The notes: generated by a model not told the origin, from the letters alone. DNA of 64,000 bases from Chloroflexota bacterium (GCA_013204555.1 JABMNO010000047.1:50881-114880), one strand, 5' to 3'. Shown: positions 42,360 through 51,707, numbered from the stretch's first letter. Numbers and translations are program-made.

Positions 42360-43757
42360 TTGAGTAGCCAGACTTCAAACGTTCCAGCAGTTGATGACAT
42401 CGCCGGGCTTGAGCGAGCGGCGCTTGAAAACATGTTTGTTGGCATGTCCAACCACGCGCAGCTGGCAGAGGAGGGCGGCCCCATCATCCTCACTGAAGCC
42501 AGCGGAATTCGTGTGAAAGACATACACGGCAAGGAGTACATCGACGGCATCTCCGGCATGTACTTCCGCAACGTTGGCCATGGGCGGGAAGAGATAGCTC
42601 GCGCTATTTACGAGCAGCTTTCGACTGTCAGCATGAACGTCTACGCGGGCGTCACGCCAAAGATCATCCAACTTGCCGCCAAGATTGCTGAGTTGACGCC
42701 CGGCGACCTGAACCGCACGTTTTTCTCTCAGGGTGGCTCGGACGCCAATGAGACGGCGCTTAAGATGGCGCAGGCGTACCACGTGCGCACCGGAGACAAG
42801 GGCCGCTACAAGGTTATTTCTCGGCGCTACTCCTACCACGGTGCCACGTACGGGACGATGTGGCTTGGCGGCCACCCCGGATTCCCACGTACCGACTACC
42901 AGCCGAAGCCGGCAAACGTCGTCCACGTGCCGCAGCCGGATCCATACCGATGCGAACTGGGTGGTACGACGGCCGAGGATTGCGCCATCCGTTGCGCACA
43001 GGCCATAGAGGATGCGATTTTGTTCGAGGGACCGGACTCCGTAAGCGCCCTGATTGGCGAGCCAATCTCGCAGCCACTTGGTGGGGTGGTGCCACATGAG
43101 AGCTACTGGCCGCGTGTGCGTGAGATCTGCGACAAATACGGCGTGCTACTGATCTTCGATGAGGTGATCACTGGCTTTGGTCGACTTGGCACATGGTTTG
43201 GCGCTGACTTCGTGGGTGTGACGCCGGATATCCTGACTTTCGCGAAGGGCGTTACGAGTGGCTACTGGCCGTTAGGCGGCGCCGTTGCTACCAACAATAT
43301 TGCCGACATCTTCGCCGGCGGCCCGGAGAAGACTTTCTCCCACATGTACACATACTCGGCGCACCCTGGCGGCGGAGCAGCGGGGATGGCCGCCCTTGAG
43401 ATCATGGAGCGAGAGAACCTGGTGCAGAATGCCCGACAGCGCGGAGAACAACTCAGCGAGAGCCTCAACGACATCATGGACCGTCACCCAATTGTGGGTG
43501 ATGCTCGCGGAGTAGGCCTTATCCAGGGACTGGAACTCGTGAAGGACCGCGAGACGAAAGAGCACTTTGACCCATCAGTCGGGCTTAACGCTCGACTCAC
43601 GGAGAAGCTGATCGACCGAGGCATCTGGATCAGAGTGCCAGCATTCATCCTGCCGCTCGCACCGCCACTAATCATCACCGCAGACGAAATCGACGAACTG
43701 ACGAGTGCGATTGATGAGTCACTGGGTGAGGTTGAGAAGGAGTTAGGGCTAACTTAG
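42360..43757 (+). CDS. Class III (omega) aminotransferase
   Basis: 465 residues, ATG or the TTG at 42360. PLP-fold blocks: FFSQGGSDANETALKMAQAY (phosphate binding), YSYHGATYG, LIFDEVITGFGRLGTWFG (the Asp contacting PLP), and TFAKGVTSGYWPLGGAV with the Schiff-base Lys in AKG. It moves amino groups between an omega-amino compound and a keto acid (beta-alanine, taurine, GABA or putrescine type). The substrate is unknown. It is followed 4 bp later by a membrane protein gene. Confidence 0.92.
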   Translation: MSSQTSNVPAVDDIAGLERAALENMFVGMSNHAQLAEEGGPIILTEASGIRVKDIHGKEYIDGISGMYFRNVGHGREEIARAIYEQLSTVSMNVYAGVTPKIIQLAAKIAELTPGDLNRTFFSQGGSDANETALKMAQAYHVRTGDKGRYKVISRRYSYHGATYGTMWLGGHPGFPRTDYQPKPANVVHVPQPDPYRCELGGTTAEDCAIRCAQAIEDAILFEGPDSVSALIGEPISQPLGGVVPHESYWPRVREICDKYGVLLIFDEVITGFGRLGTWFGADFVGVTPDILTFAKGVTSGYWPLGGAVATNNIADIFAGGPEKTFSHMYTYSAHPGGGAAGMAALEIMERENLVQNARQRGEQLSESLNDIMDRHPIVGDARGVGLIQGLELVKDRETKEHFDPSVGLNARLTEKLIDRGIWIRVPAFILPLAPPLIITADEIDELTSAIDESLGEVEKELGLT

Positions 43758-43760
43758 TCG

Positions 43761-44687
43761 GTGAGTACCCCCAGTGGATCACTTCTCGGAAAGATTGGAA
43801 CCTTCGGGTTCATTGTCATTTCCACGCTGCCTCTCACGTACGCGATTCTTGCTGACACTTGCCCACACTTGGGTTTGCCAGAATTGAACGTTGGTCAATT
43901 GGATTCCATTCTCGAGACCATCGCGATTGTTTCGGGTACGCTCCTTGCGGTGATCGCTGCATTCGGACTTTGGCTAAACGCTCAGGCGTATGAACGCATT
44001 CGAATCGGATTCGAGCAAGTCCGCGTTGGGGTGGATCAGTTGATAGGTCTATCTGATGAGATTGGACTCAATGTTGATGGTGTAGAAGCAGAGGCTGATC
44101 AAACGAACCTACGACTCTGGTCAGCTGCTACGGAAGTCATGGCCCATGAGGTGAGAAGTGAAATCACACCAACTTGGGGAGGATGGGCCGGATCGTCCTA
44201 TCTTGAAAATCGCCTTTCAGAATACATAGGCGCGTGGGCAAATCTGCCAGATGATTTGGTTCAGTTTTTGTTGGCTGATGCTACCTGGAGAAAACGGTGG
44301 CGAGGAATCGAGTCTAACTTGTACGTAGTCGTGTTCGGCGCGTATTGGCAGAGTTGGGGTGCCATCGACAAAAGAGCCTCACAACGGATTATTCCTGTTG
44401 TCGGTATTTGGGTATTGATAGTAGTTGCAGCCGTACTCGCGAGGATTGGCATCACCACCGGATCTACTGAGCCAAGTTTCACGAGTCCTTGGTTCACTGC
44501 CACGGCGTGGTGGATCTCTATCGCTCTGTTCGGAATGGTGGGCCTAGTGGGGCGTTTTGCCGTCGCGTGGTGGCGGGAGAGAACACTCCAAGAGAGTCAC
44601 TGGGCTAAGACATCCGCATTGATGGGTCAATCGACACCTCCAGATTCAGATGAAGCGCCTGGTGAAGTGGAGTCGACGACCCGATGA
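43761..44687 (+). CDS. Membrane protein, four predicted helices, function unknown
   Basis: 308 residues from a GTG 4 bp after the aminotransferase stop. Two helices at the start (IGTFGFIVISTLPLTYAIL; ILETIAIVSGTLLAVIAAFG without its tail) and two near the end (PVVGIWVLIVVAAVLARI, WWISIALFGMVGLVGRFAV). In between, about 170 residues of soluble, partly coiled-coil sequence (FEQVRVGVDQLIGLSDEIG). Codon use looks more A+T-rich than that of its neighbours. It overlaps the MFS gene by 4 bp. No family is recognised. Confidence 0.6.
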   Translation: MSTPSGSLLGKIGTFGFIVISTLPLTYAILADTCPHLGLPELNVGQLDSILETIAIVSGTLLAVIAAFGLWLNAQAYERIRIGFEQVRVGVDQLIGLSDEIGLNVDGVEAEADQTNLRLWSAATEVMAHEVRSEITPTWGGWAGSSYLENRLSEYIGAWANLPDDLVQFLLADATWRKRWRGIESNLYVVVFGAYWQSWGAIDKRASQRIIPVVGIWVLIVVAAVLARIGITTGSTEPSFTSPWFTATAWWISIALFGMVGLVGRFAVAWWRERTLQESHWAKTSALMGQSTPPDSDEAPGEVESTTR

Positions 44688-45949
44688 CGGCATCATCCAA
44701 CGCCACGAATTCGGAGCTGCAAGAAGCGGCCATCCCCGAGCCGCCAGAGCCATCCGGCTCTGGCCTGCTGTTCGGCCTATCCGCCGGTCATGGCGTAAAG
44801 CATTTTGCTCAGGGCTCGTTCCTGATCTTGATGCCGGATATTCGGGCGGCGTTGGCGTTGTCTGACGTTGCTGTTGGGGGGATGTTTACGGCGCAGCAGA
44901 TTGCGTCCGGGTTTGCCAACATTCCTGCCGGGTTCATGACCGACTTCTTCCGGCGGCAGTTGCCGATCATTCTGTTCAGCAGTATGTCGCTTGTTGGTCT
45001 GGGTTATCTGCTGGTTGGATTCACCAACTGGTACTTGATGCTGCTTGGCGCTGCCGTGATTATTGGCATTGGCACTTCCATGTGGCACGCGCCGGCGTTT
45101 GGCGCGCTGGCTGCTCGTTATCCCCGACGGCGGGGATTCGCGATGGCCGCACATCTGACCGGCGCGCAGATTGGGAACACGACTGCGCCGGTGATCGTGG
45201 GCGTGGCTCTGGGCGGATTTGCCCTGGGTGCGCTCAACTGGGATGGGCTGGAGTGGCGCACTGTTTCCGTACTGCTTGTTGTGCCGACGATGCTCACCGG
45301 GTTAGCGGTGCTGTTTTTTTTCAGGAACCCACCTGGAAGTGATTCGGCCCCGCCGGATTTGAAGGCGTACTTTGCGGCGTCCCGGAAGTTGGTTACGAAC
45401 TACCGGGTCCTATCGCTGGTCGGGTTGCAGGCAATTCGCGGGGCGGTGCATCAGTCATTCCAGATATTTCTCGTGCTTTACCTGTCCGAAGAACTCGACT
45501 ATGACGCATGGTTGGTTGGGCTGCATATCTCGTTGATAACGCTTGCAGGAATCGGTTCGACGCCACTCATGGGCATCCTCTCCGACCGGATAGGCCGCAA
45601 ACCGGTGATCGTGGGTGCTATGGCTGTAACAGGGATATTGCTAGCCCAGTTCCTTTGGATTGAGTCCGGCTTTCCGCTGGCGATCGCCCTGACCTTCCTT
45701 GGCCTGGTGCTTTTCGCTGTTATGCCAATCATTGCGGCAGCGGCGATGGACCAGACGGAGAAAGGCTCAGAGGGTTCATCGATTGCGCTCATGTTCGCGG
45801 GTGGCGCAGCAATTGGATCGACCGCTCCCATCGCGGCGGGCCTGATCAATTCTGAGTGGGGTTTCCAGGGCGTGGTGTGGTTTTGCGTTGTGATTGCGGC
45901 AACCGGTACGGCTCTATCGCTGATCGTCCCAATGCGGAGATCGACCTGA
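44684..45949 (+). CDS. MFS transporter
   Basis: 421 residues with about 12 membrane helices in two halves. Motif A region ADFFRRQLP-like (here TDFFRRQLPII) links helices 2 and 3, and the second-half equivalent is GILSDRIGRKPVIV. Its start overlaps the previous gene (ATGA). The substrate is unknown; the architecture fits metabolite or drug transport. The proximity of an aminotransferase suggests an amino compound or organic acid, by inference. Confidence 0.9.
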   Translation: MTASSNATNSELQEAAIPEPPEPSGSGLLFGLSAGHGVKHFAQGSFLILMPDIRAALALSDVAVGGMFTAQQIASGFANIPAGFMTDFFRRQLPIILFSSMSLVGLGYLLVGFTNWYLMLLGAAVIIGIGTSMWHAPAFGALAARYPRRRGFAMAAHLTGAQIGNTTAPVIVGVALGGFALGALNWDGLEWRTVSVLLVVPTMLTGLAVLFFFRNPPGSDSAPPDLKAYFAASRKLVTNYRVLSLVGLQAIRGAVHQSFQIFLVLYLSEELDYDAWLVGLHISLITLAGIGSTPLMGILSDRIGRKPVIVGAMAVTGILLAQFLWIESGFPLAIALTFLGLVLFAVMPIIAAAAMDQTEKGSEGSSIALMFAGGAAIGSTAPIAAGLINSEWGFQGVVWFCVVIAATGTALSLIVPMRRST

Positions 45950-45990
45950 TTCACCTTACGGCGCGCTGAGGACTGCCGCCGTCTGGCGAT

Positions 45991-46365
45991 TCAGTCTCCC
46001 TGTGGGTAGAAAGCAGCCAGCAGCGCACGCACCAGTTCGGACGTAGCGCCATGGTGTTTCAATTCAACGCTGGTCCCGCCGCTGGAAGGGTACACAGCGA
46101 TGCTTGCTTTGGGGATCATCGCCCTCAATCCCGCCGCCGTTAGCTCTACTTTGTCAGCGGCCCCATTGAACTCCAGGATATGGCCTCCTGGAATCTCGAG
46201 GGGCATCCGCGCACCAGGAATGACGTCCATCGCCGCGTCCGAGGACTCTGCTAACTGCTGAACATCCTGAAATGACATGCCGATAACGCTGTCGCGGAAC
46301 GGGAAGTCCCCCCGGACGCAAGGGGCACTTTGTAGAGGGGTCTCACGGGATCCTTGCTTATCCAC
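45991..46365 (-). CDS. Conserved-looking hypothetical protein
   Basis: 124 residues from a GTG at 46365 (a shorter start is the ATG at 46278, giving 95 residues; the ribosome site does not decide). The core has alternating strands: RMPLEIPGGHILEFNGAADK, VELTAAGLRAMIPKASIAVY and SVELKHHGATSELVRALLAA. No known motif is seen. It lies tail to tail with the MFS gene, 41 bp apart. Confidence 0.5.
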   Translation of the reverse strand: MDKQGSRETPLQSAPCVRGDFPFRDSVIGMSFQDVQQLAESSDAAMDVIPGARMPLEIPGGHILEFNGAADKVELTAAGLRAMIPKASIAVYPSSGGTSVELKHHGATSELVRALLAAFYPQGD

Positions 46366-46415
46366 TGCTCACTAAACGGATCGCTAACAAAACTGTCCCG
46401 GGGGAGAACATAGGC

Positions 46416-46880
46416 TCATCCATCCCGCCAGGCGCTTGCCTCCAGCGCCCAGTCGCTGATTCCGAAGGCGTAGTACCGGTGCGTCTGCCGCCGGGATGGC
46501 CAGAGTTTGATACACATGTTGGAGATGCTGAACCACGCGTCCGGGTTTTCGGAGCGTGTGGCGATTTCTCTGTCTACGGTACCGAAGAATATCGCCCATA
46601 TTGCGTCGGATGCGGCGAAGACGCCGGCCTGTGCGGCGAATCCTTTAGTGCCTTCGTCCGGTGTTCTTACCTCGAATTGCTCGACGTCGCCGTCGGCCGA
46701 TCCGTGCAGCGGGTGTCCTTCAGCGTCCACAACATAGTCGAGGAATTCATAGACCGCTGATCCGGAGACGGTTGGACTCATGCCATCCACGCCGGCATGA
46801 ACCCGAGACACATGTTCTTTCTTGAAGGTTGCGCGCTGCGCCTCCGTGTGAGAGATGGCAGGACCCTTGAACAATCTCAT
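46416..46880 (-). CDS. Hypothetical protein
   Basis: 154 residues from the ATG at 46880 (frame open to a GTG at 46916). It has an N-terminal HTEAQRATFKKEHVSRVH helix and a beta-rich C-terminal part (VYEFLDYVVDAEGHPLHG, AIWAIFFGTVDREIA). The two codon sets around 46479-46760 on the plus strand also read open, so the strand assignment is moderately uncertain. No family is recognised. Confidence 0.45.
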   Translation of the reverse strand: MRLFKGPAISHTEAQRATFKKEHVSRVHAGVDGMSPTVSGSAVYEFLDYVVDAEGHPLHGSADGDVEQFEVRTPDEGTKGFAAQAGVFAASDAIWAIFFGTVDREIATRSENPDAWFSISNMCIKLWPSRRQTHRYYAFGISDWALEASAWRDG

Positions 46881-47039
46881 GATGTTTGATTTATCGAATG
46901 ACCAGATCGTCGCCACAGCCGGTCATCACGCAACGTTGTTTACCTGATCTCAACCTTTCGCAACCCGAACGTTCCTTTAAGCGCATCCCGCGCGGTTGAA
47001 ACTGGCTCGTGTTGGAATTGGGGAGCAGGGAGTGAGATA

Positions 47040-47411
47040 TTGCCTAAAATCATGATCGCCGACGATGACATCACCGTCCGCGATCTCGTCAGCACGCTTC
47101 TTGGGCGTGTTGGGTACTCAGTTATGGAGGCCGGGAGCGGCGAGCAGGCGGTCGAAATGGCTGGTTCGTCTGATCCCGATCTGATTCTGTTGGATATCGG
47201 AATGCCTGGAATTGGCGGCGTTGAGGCGCTGACCCGACTGAAGGCCGACCCGGCGACATCTGGCATCCCAGTAGTAGTGTTCACCGCCCAAACTGAAAAG
47301 GGCCTGGTTGAACAGTGCGTTGAACTGGGCGCCAGCGACTATCTTGGCAAGCCGTGCCGACAGGGCTGGCTGCTCACCACGGTGCAGGACATTCTTGGCG
47401 CTGCCGTCTAA
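47040..47411 (+). CDS. Stand-alone response-regulator receiver protein
   Basis: 123 residues, a single CheY-like domain. Acidic pocket DDD at 8-10, phosphoacceptor Asp52 in ILLDIGMPGIGG, Thr82 in VVVFTAQ and Lys104 in LGKP. The start is a TTG with GGGAG upstream; an ATG at 47052 would remove the first acidic strand. With no output domain it must act through a partner protein. No histidine kinase is encoded nearby. Confidence 0.9.
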   Translation: MPKIMIADDDITVRDLVSTLLGRVGYSVMEAGSGEQAVEMAGSSDPDLILLDIGMPGIGGVEALTRLKADPATSGIPVVVFTAQTEKGLVEQCVELGASDYLGKPCRQGWLLTTVQDILGAAV

Positions 47412-47535
47412 CGGCCCTGATTTAACCCGATCTCAACGTTAGTCGCCAGTCGTCGTATTGAACGGGCTTTTGACTGTCATCGCAAAACGCGCTACATTCA
47501 GACCAGAGTCGACTCCTCATGCAAGGGAGGAAAAC

Positions 47536-47655
47536 ATGAAGAAATCGATTCTGGCTCTTGCCCTTGTTGCCTCAGTAGCCGCTGTCGCCGCCGCCCGTCG
47601 GGTGGTCAAACAGGCTGAGGAAGATAAGCAGGCAAAAGACCAGCCATCCCGATAG
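47536..47655 (+). CDS. 39-residue membrane-anchored micropeptide
   Basis: ATG at 47536 with GGGAGGAAAAC upstream, an excellent ribosome site, which is why I call it. The product has a positively charged start (MKK), one hydrophobic helix of about 18 residues (ILALALVASVAAVAAA) and a charged tail (KQAEEDKQAKDQPSR). A single-span peptide, N-in or cleaved. Function unknown; it may regulate a membrane partner. Confidence 0.6.
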   Translation: MKKSILALALVASVAAVAAARRVVKQAEEDKQAKDQPSR

Positions 47656-47689
47656 TGGATCACGCTACCTGCTCCACGCTGCATTTAAG

Positions 47690-47712
47690 CGGGCAGGTTT
47701 CAATGCTGCCCC
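47690..47712. terminator. Hairpin between convergent genes
   Basis: GGGCAG (47691-47696) pairs with CTGCCC (47706-47711). It sits between the micropeptide gene and the convergent Ldh gene and could serve both. Related palindromes occur at 51755. Confidence 0.4.
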
Positions 47713-47744
47713 TGCCTAAAAGGTGCATGCGCGGACCGGCGCAA

Positions 47745-48833
47745 TTAGCCTAGTTCGATCCCCAGATTTCGCGCGTCCGATAGCGATCTGAACCAGTCGA
47801 TCACCTCGCGGTGATACGGAATGCCCTCTTTCTCTCTGAGTTGAGTCTCCTCATGCTCCGACAATCCCGCGTACAGCACTCGGTCGTGGCCCGGTGCAGG
47901 TGGTGTGTCAACCAGAGCTTGCAGGAACTCGTCCATATCCGATTTGAATTTTGCGACCTCTGTGAAGGCTTCAATCTTGTAAGCACAGAACCAGAAGGAC
48001 ATTGAACCGGGATTCAAGAACGCAGCTCCCGTACCAGACATGATCTGGCTGAGAATCTCCGCAACGGCAGCGAAGCCATAGCCCTTATGGGAACCCTGCT
48101 CACGAGTGCCGCCCATTGGCAGCATCAGGTAATCGTTGCGATCATCCGGTAGCTGCGGATTGTTCAGCATAGGTGCGCCATCGGGACCCGCTATCCAGTG
48201 GTCCTCCAGCGGCGATCCGATTCGTTTCGCAAGCGAAAGCTTGTTTCCGGCCACCTGTGTAGTTGCGACGTCAAAGACGAACGGCGGCATCTTCTCTGCC
48301 GGTACTGCGTACGCCCAGGGGTTTGTAGCGAGACGTAGTTCTGCGCCGAATGTTGGGGTCATGGACATGGGGTTCCCAGCGATAACCGTTACGCCAATCA
48401 TGTCCTGCTCCATCGCCATCATGGAGTGGTATGCCAGCATCCCCAGATGGGACGTGTTGTGCACGGTTACAGAACCCATGCCAAACTTGTCGGCCTTCTC
48501 AATCGCCAGTTCCATCGCCTTCGGACCAACATGCAGGCCAAGTCCCATGCCGCCGTCCATGTTGGCGGTAGCATCTGATTCCCGTGTGATGCGGACGTTA
48601 GGAGTAGCCGTTACCGTGCCATCGTCATACCACTCGACGTAGTGCCGCAGCATGTTCGAGACGCCGTGGGTCTCACAGCCCCGCATGTCGCTCAGCATCA
48701 ACACGTCGGTTGAGAGCCTGGCATCCTCGTCTGATAGGCCGGATGCCTTGAACACCGTCTCCGTCGCAGCCTGCATGGCGTCACGCCTGACGTAAACGCG
48801 ATCTTCCTCCGGGACTTTGAATCTCTCCAGCAT
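47745..48833 (-). CDS. Ldh-family oxidoreductase (malate/L-lactate dehydrogenase family), copy 1
   Basis: 362 residues. Begins MLERFKVPEEDRVYVRRDAM. Ldh-fold signatures: SDMRGCETHGVSNM (catalytic His), VTVHNTSHLGMLAYH and SHKGYGFA. Enzymes of this family (malate, ureidoglycolate, 2,3-diketogulonate or delta-1-piperideine-2-carboxylate reductases) use NAD(P). It has a close paralogue at 50147, with the amidohydrolase between them. The substrate is unknown. Confidence 0.9.
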   Translation of the reverse strand: MLERFKVPEEDRVYVRRDAMQAATETVFKASGLSDEDARLSTDVLMLSDMRGCETHGVSNMLRHYVEWYDDGTVTATPNVRITRESDATANMDGGMGLGLHVGPKAMELAIEKADKFGMGSVTVHNTSHLGMLAYHSMMAMEQDMIGVTVIAGNPMSMTPTFGAELRLATNPWAYAVPAEKMPPFVFDVATTQVAGNKLSLAKRIGSPLEDHWIAGPDGAPMLNNPQLPDDRNDYLMLPMGGTREQGSHKGYGFAAVAEILSQIMSGTGAAFLNPGSMSFWFCAYKIEAFTEVAKFKSDMDEFLQALVDTPPAPGHDRVLYAGLSEHEETQLREKEGIPYHREVIDWFRSLSDARNLGIELG

Positions 48834-48848
48834 GGTGCTACTCCAAAT

Positions 48849-50090
48849 CTAACTAGTGATCAGGTCTTTGTGAGCGTTGCCACCCTGCATGATCATCAGC
48901 AGGGTGGACTTGTCTTCAAGCATTGAAATATCTGCAAGGGGATCGCCGTCAACCACCAGCAGGTCCGCCAGCTTGCCGGGTTCCAACGTTCCGACTTCAC
49001 TCGCCGTCCGATTACACTCCGAGGCTGTTTGCGTTGCGGCCACGATGGCCTGCATTGGTGACATGCCAGTGATATCGACGAGTGCAGTGAGATCTTCAGC
49101 GTTCGTCCCGTGCTCAGCGACCCCAACGTCGGTTCCCATAGCGATCTTTACGCCCTTGGCTGATGCCATCTTGAGGTTGGCCGCAACAATCTTGCTTCGT
49201 GCAATCACATCTTCTGGCACACTTCCAGCGTCAGCACTCTCTCTCCTAAGACGACCATTAGTGAGGTGAGCGGTTGGAACCAGGAACGTTTGCTGTTCAA
49301 CCATCTGATCGGCCGCTTCTTCGTCCATGTAGTAGCCGTGCTCGATTGTTCGCACGCCGCCTTGCAGAGCGTTCTTGATCCCCTGAAGTCCTTGCGCGTG
49401 GGCTGCGACGTAGCTGCCACGGGCCTTGGCCTCAACAACGAACGTACGGATTTCCTCGATAGTGAACTGTGTGTGTTCGGGATCTTCATTGGGTAGGCTC
49501 AACCCACCGGTGGTGCATATCTTCAAGAAGTCAGCACCTGCCCTGAACGTCTCACGGGCGGTTCGTGTCACGCCCTCAACGCCATCACAGACCGAGTTAG
49601 GCCATTCCGGTTCGTACTCGAGCATCGCGGCGAACCACGGGTGAGTGACTCCGCTCGGCAACGAGTAGTCGCCGTGGCCGCCTGTCTGAGAAATGATGGA
49701 CACAGCAATGTTCATGCGGGGTGAGGCAAACATGCCTCGCTGCGCCGCCAGTTTGAATCCTCTCGGGGTCCCTCCAATATCTCGTATTGACGTGACGCCC
49801 GCGTCCAGGGTGCGCCCAGCCCTCTCAGCCGCTTCAAATACGCGTGTGGAGAGGGGCGTCAGTGCGTCGTTCTGCATATCGCCAAGCTGCAAGAACAGGT
49901 GGACATGGCAATCGATCAGGCCGGGCATGATCGTCCGGCCTGAGACGTCGATCACATCTGCGCAGCGCGGTACCTCGATGCCCGCGCCAACACCGGTGAT
50001 GCGGCCATCATCGTCAATGACAATAGTCGCATCCGATACCGGGTCGGCACCGGTGCCGTCGATTAGCGAGCCGTGGATTAGTGCGTTCAT
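48849..50090 (-). CDS. Amidohydrolase family protein
   Basis: 413 residues. Metal motif LIDCHVHLF (His62 and His64), then FLKICTTGG (bridging Lys), AHAQG, EHGYYMDEE and a final MGTDVGV Asp. The ends NALIHGSLIDGTGADPVSDATI and VGTLEPGKLADLLVVDGDPLADI form the small beta-domain. It is an imidazolonepropionase/prolidase-like hydrolase of C-N bonds. Its position 15 bp upstream of the Ldh gene (same strand) suggests a shared pathway. Confidence 0.88.
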   Translation of the reverse strand: MNALIHGSLIDGTGADPVSDATIVIDDDGRITGVGAGIEVPRCADVIDVSGRTIMPGLIDCHVHLFLQLGDMQNDALTPLSTRVFEAAERAGRTLDAGVTSIRDIGGTPRGFKLAAQRGMFASPRMNIAVSIISQTGGHGDYSLPSGVTHPWFAAMLEYEPEWPNSVCDGVEGVTRTARETFRAGADFLKICTTGGLSLPNEDPEHTQFTIEEIRTFVVEAKARGSYVAAHAQGLQGIKNALQGGVRTIEHGYYMDEEAADQMVEQQTFLVPTAHLTNGRLRRESADAGSVPEDVIARSKIVAANLKMASAKGVKIAMGTDVGVAEHGTNAEDLTALVDITGMSPMQAIVAATQTASECNRTASEVGTLEPGKLADLLVVDGDPLADISMLEDKSTLLMIMQGGNAHKDLITS

Positions 50091-50146
50091 GTATTACTGG
50101 CGCGCCCTCACCCCAACCCTCTCCAAAAGGGAGAGGGGGTAAGAAC
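50091..50146. repeat. Repeat hairpin upstream of the amidohydrolase
   Basis: CGCGCCCTCACCCCAACCCT followed by CTCTCC, AAAA and GGGAGAGG, a hairpin of a very widespread intergenic repeat type. It lies between the minus-strand Ldh copy 2 stop and the amidohydrolase start, and could form a transcript boundary. Confidence 0.6.
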
Positions 50147-51238
50147 TCAAGGCAGTTGAATGCCGAGGTCTAGTTCGCCGCTGATGGAATGGAACCAGTC
50201 GATCACCTCTCGGTGATACGGGATGCCGTTTTTGGTCCGTTCTTCTGTTTCTCGAGCTTCCGGCAGCCCTGCGTATACGACTTCATCGTGGCCGGGCGCC
50301 GGTTTCGTGTTGGCCAGACCCTCGAGGAAGTCGTCCATGTCCGACTTGAATTTGGCGACGTCTGTGAAAGCGTCTATGTTGTAGACCATGAAGTGGTGGC
50401 CACCACCTGATGGCGCGTTCCAGCCTGAGCCCGCGAGCGTCTGGCAGAGGATGTACACAACCGAAGCGAAGCCGTAGCCCTTGTGGGAGCCGTTCTCGCG
50501 CGTACCGCCAAATGGCAGCATCTTGAATTCTCCCAATGGAGGCAAGTCAGTTGGCTCCATGATCGGGACACCGTTCGCGTCAGTGATCCAGCCTGGTTCC
50601 AGCTTTGCGCCCACCCGTTCAGCCAGCATGAGCTTGTTTCCAGCGACCTGCGTTGTTGCAACGTCGAAAACAAATGGGGGCATCTTGTCAGCCGGTGCGG
50701 CCCAGGCGATTGGGTTTGTTCCAAATCTCGTCTCAGTGCCAAACGTCGGAACCATGCCGAAATTGCTCCCGGATCCACCGCCGCCGGTCATGCAGAGCCC
50801 GATCATGTCGTGCTCTAACGCCATCATTGCGTGGTACGCGGCCATCCCAAGATGACCGCTGTTGCGCATGCTCACCGATGCCATGCCGTGCTTCTTGGCC
50901 TTCTCAATTGCGACGTTCATTGCTACGGGAGCGGTGTGCAGCCCAAGTCCGCCGCCGCCATCCATGGTGGCCGTTGTGGGTGATTCGCGGATAGTTGTGA
51001 TCTCAGGCCGGGCATTGATGGTGCCTTCGTTGTAGCCCTTGACGTACTGCCGCAACATGTTGGAAACGCCGTGTGTCTCACAGCCGCGAATATCGCTGAG
51101 CATGAGGACATCAGCGGATAGCGCTGCGTCTTCATCAGTGAGGCCCATCTTCTTAAACACGGTTTCAGTAGCCGCGCGCATCTTTTCTTGCCTGACGTAA
51201 ACCCGGTCTTCGACGGGAACGTGGAACCGCTCAAGCAT
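50147..51238 (-). CDS. Ldh-family oxidoreductase, copy 2
   Basis: 363 residues from the ATG at 51238, aligned with the start of copy 1 (MLERFHVPVEDRVYVRQ); the frame is open to 51403 but has no matching N-terminal sequence. GGAGG lies upstream. SDIRGCETHGVSNM, VSMRNSGHLGMAAYH and SHKGYGFA are shared with copy 1. It differs by an insert near GGGGSGSNFGMVPT. Probably a duplicate with altered substrate. It lies upstream of the amidohydrolase gene on the same strand. Confidence 0.9.
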   Translation of the reverse strand: MLERFHVPVEDRVYVRQEKMRAATETVFKKMGLTDEDAALSADVLMLSDIRGCETHGVSNMLRQYVKGYNEGTINARPEITTIRESPTTATMDGGGGLGLHTAPVAMNVAIEKAKKHGMASVSMRNSGHLGMAAYHAMMALEHDMIGLCMTGGGGSGSNFGMVPTFGTETRFGTNPIAWAAPADKMPPFVFDVATTQVAGNKLMLAERVGAKLEPGWITDANGVPIMEPTDLPPLGEFKMLPFGGTRENGSHKGYGFASVVYILCQTLAGSGWNAPSGGGHHFMVYNIDAFTDVAKFKSDMDDFLEGLANTKPAPGHDEVVYAGLPEARETEERTKNGIPYHREVIDWFHSISGELDLGIQLP

Positions 51239-51401
51239 CAGGTGAAATCCTCCGCAATTGACATAGTCGATTGGCGCGCAATCGTACACCCAGTTGGCAA
51301 TCGCTGCGCGGTTAACTCTCTTTGGCATAACCTTGCATCCAATACGCCGAAGCACGGCACGGGCTACGTAGCCGTTGTACACAATAGATCTGTGAGGAAC
51401 C

Positions 51402-51707
51402 ATGGCTGACTATATTGATCCGACTGAAGTTGACCCCAAGCACTACCAACTTCTGGATGAGAGTCCCCGCACGCGCGTGGTCCTCATGACTCTCCCGGCT
51501 GGCGAATCAGACATTCTCCATTCGCACACAGCAGAGAACGTCTACTTCCTTTCCGGCGGCAAGGCGAAGATCGACATTCCAGGCGCCGATAGCATGGAAG
51601 CAGAGATTCCTGATGGCCACGTAATGTTTAGTGATGCATGGACCCACCAGGTGCACAATATTGGCGACACGGAAATCCGGGCCATTATCGTGGAGCACAA
51701 GGACTAG
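51402..51707 (+). CDS. Cupin-domain protein
   Basis: 101 residues, one small double-stranded beta-helix. Cupin metal motif: HSHTAENVYFLSGG (two His and a Glu-like region). The second motif ends near DAWTHQVHNIGD, whose His completes the metal site. GAGGA precedes the ATG by a few bases. Members bind metal ions and include isomerases and dioxygenases; here no substrate can be named. It is divergent from the Ldh genes, so possibly under a shared control region. Confidence 0.88.
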   Translation: MADYIDPTEVDPKHYQLLDESPRTRVVLMTLPAGESDILHSHTAENVYFLSGGKAKIDIPGADSMEAEIPDGHVMFSDAWTHQVHNIGDTEIRAIIVEHKD

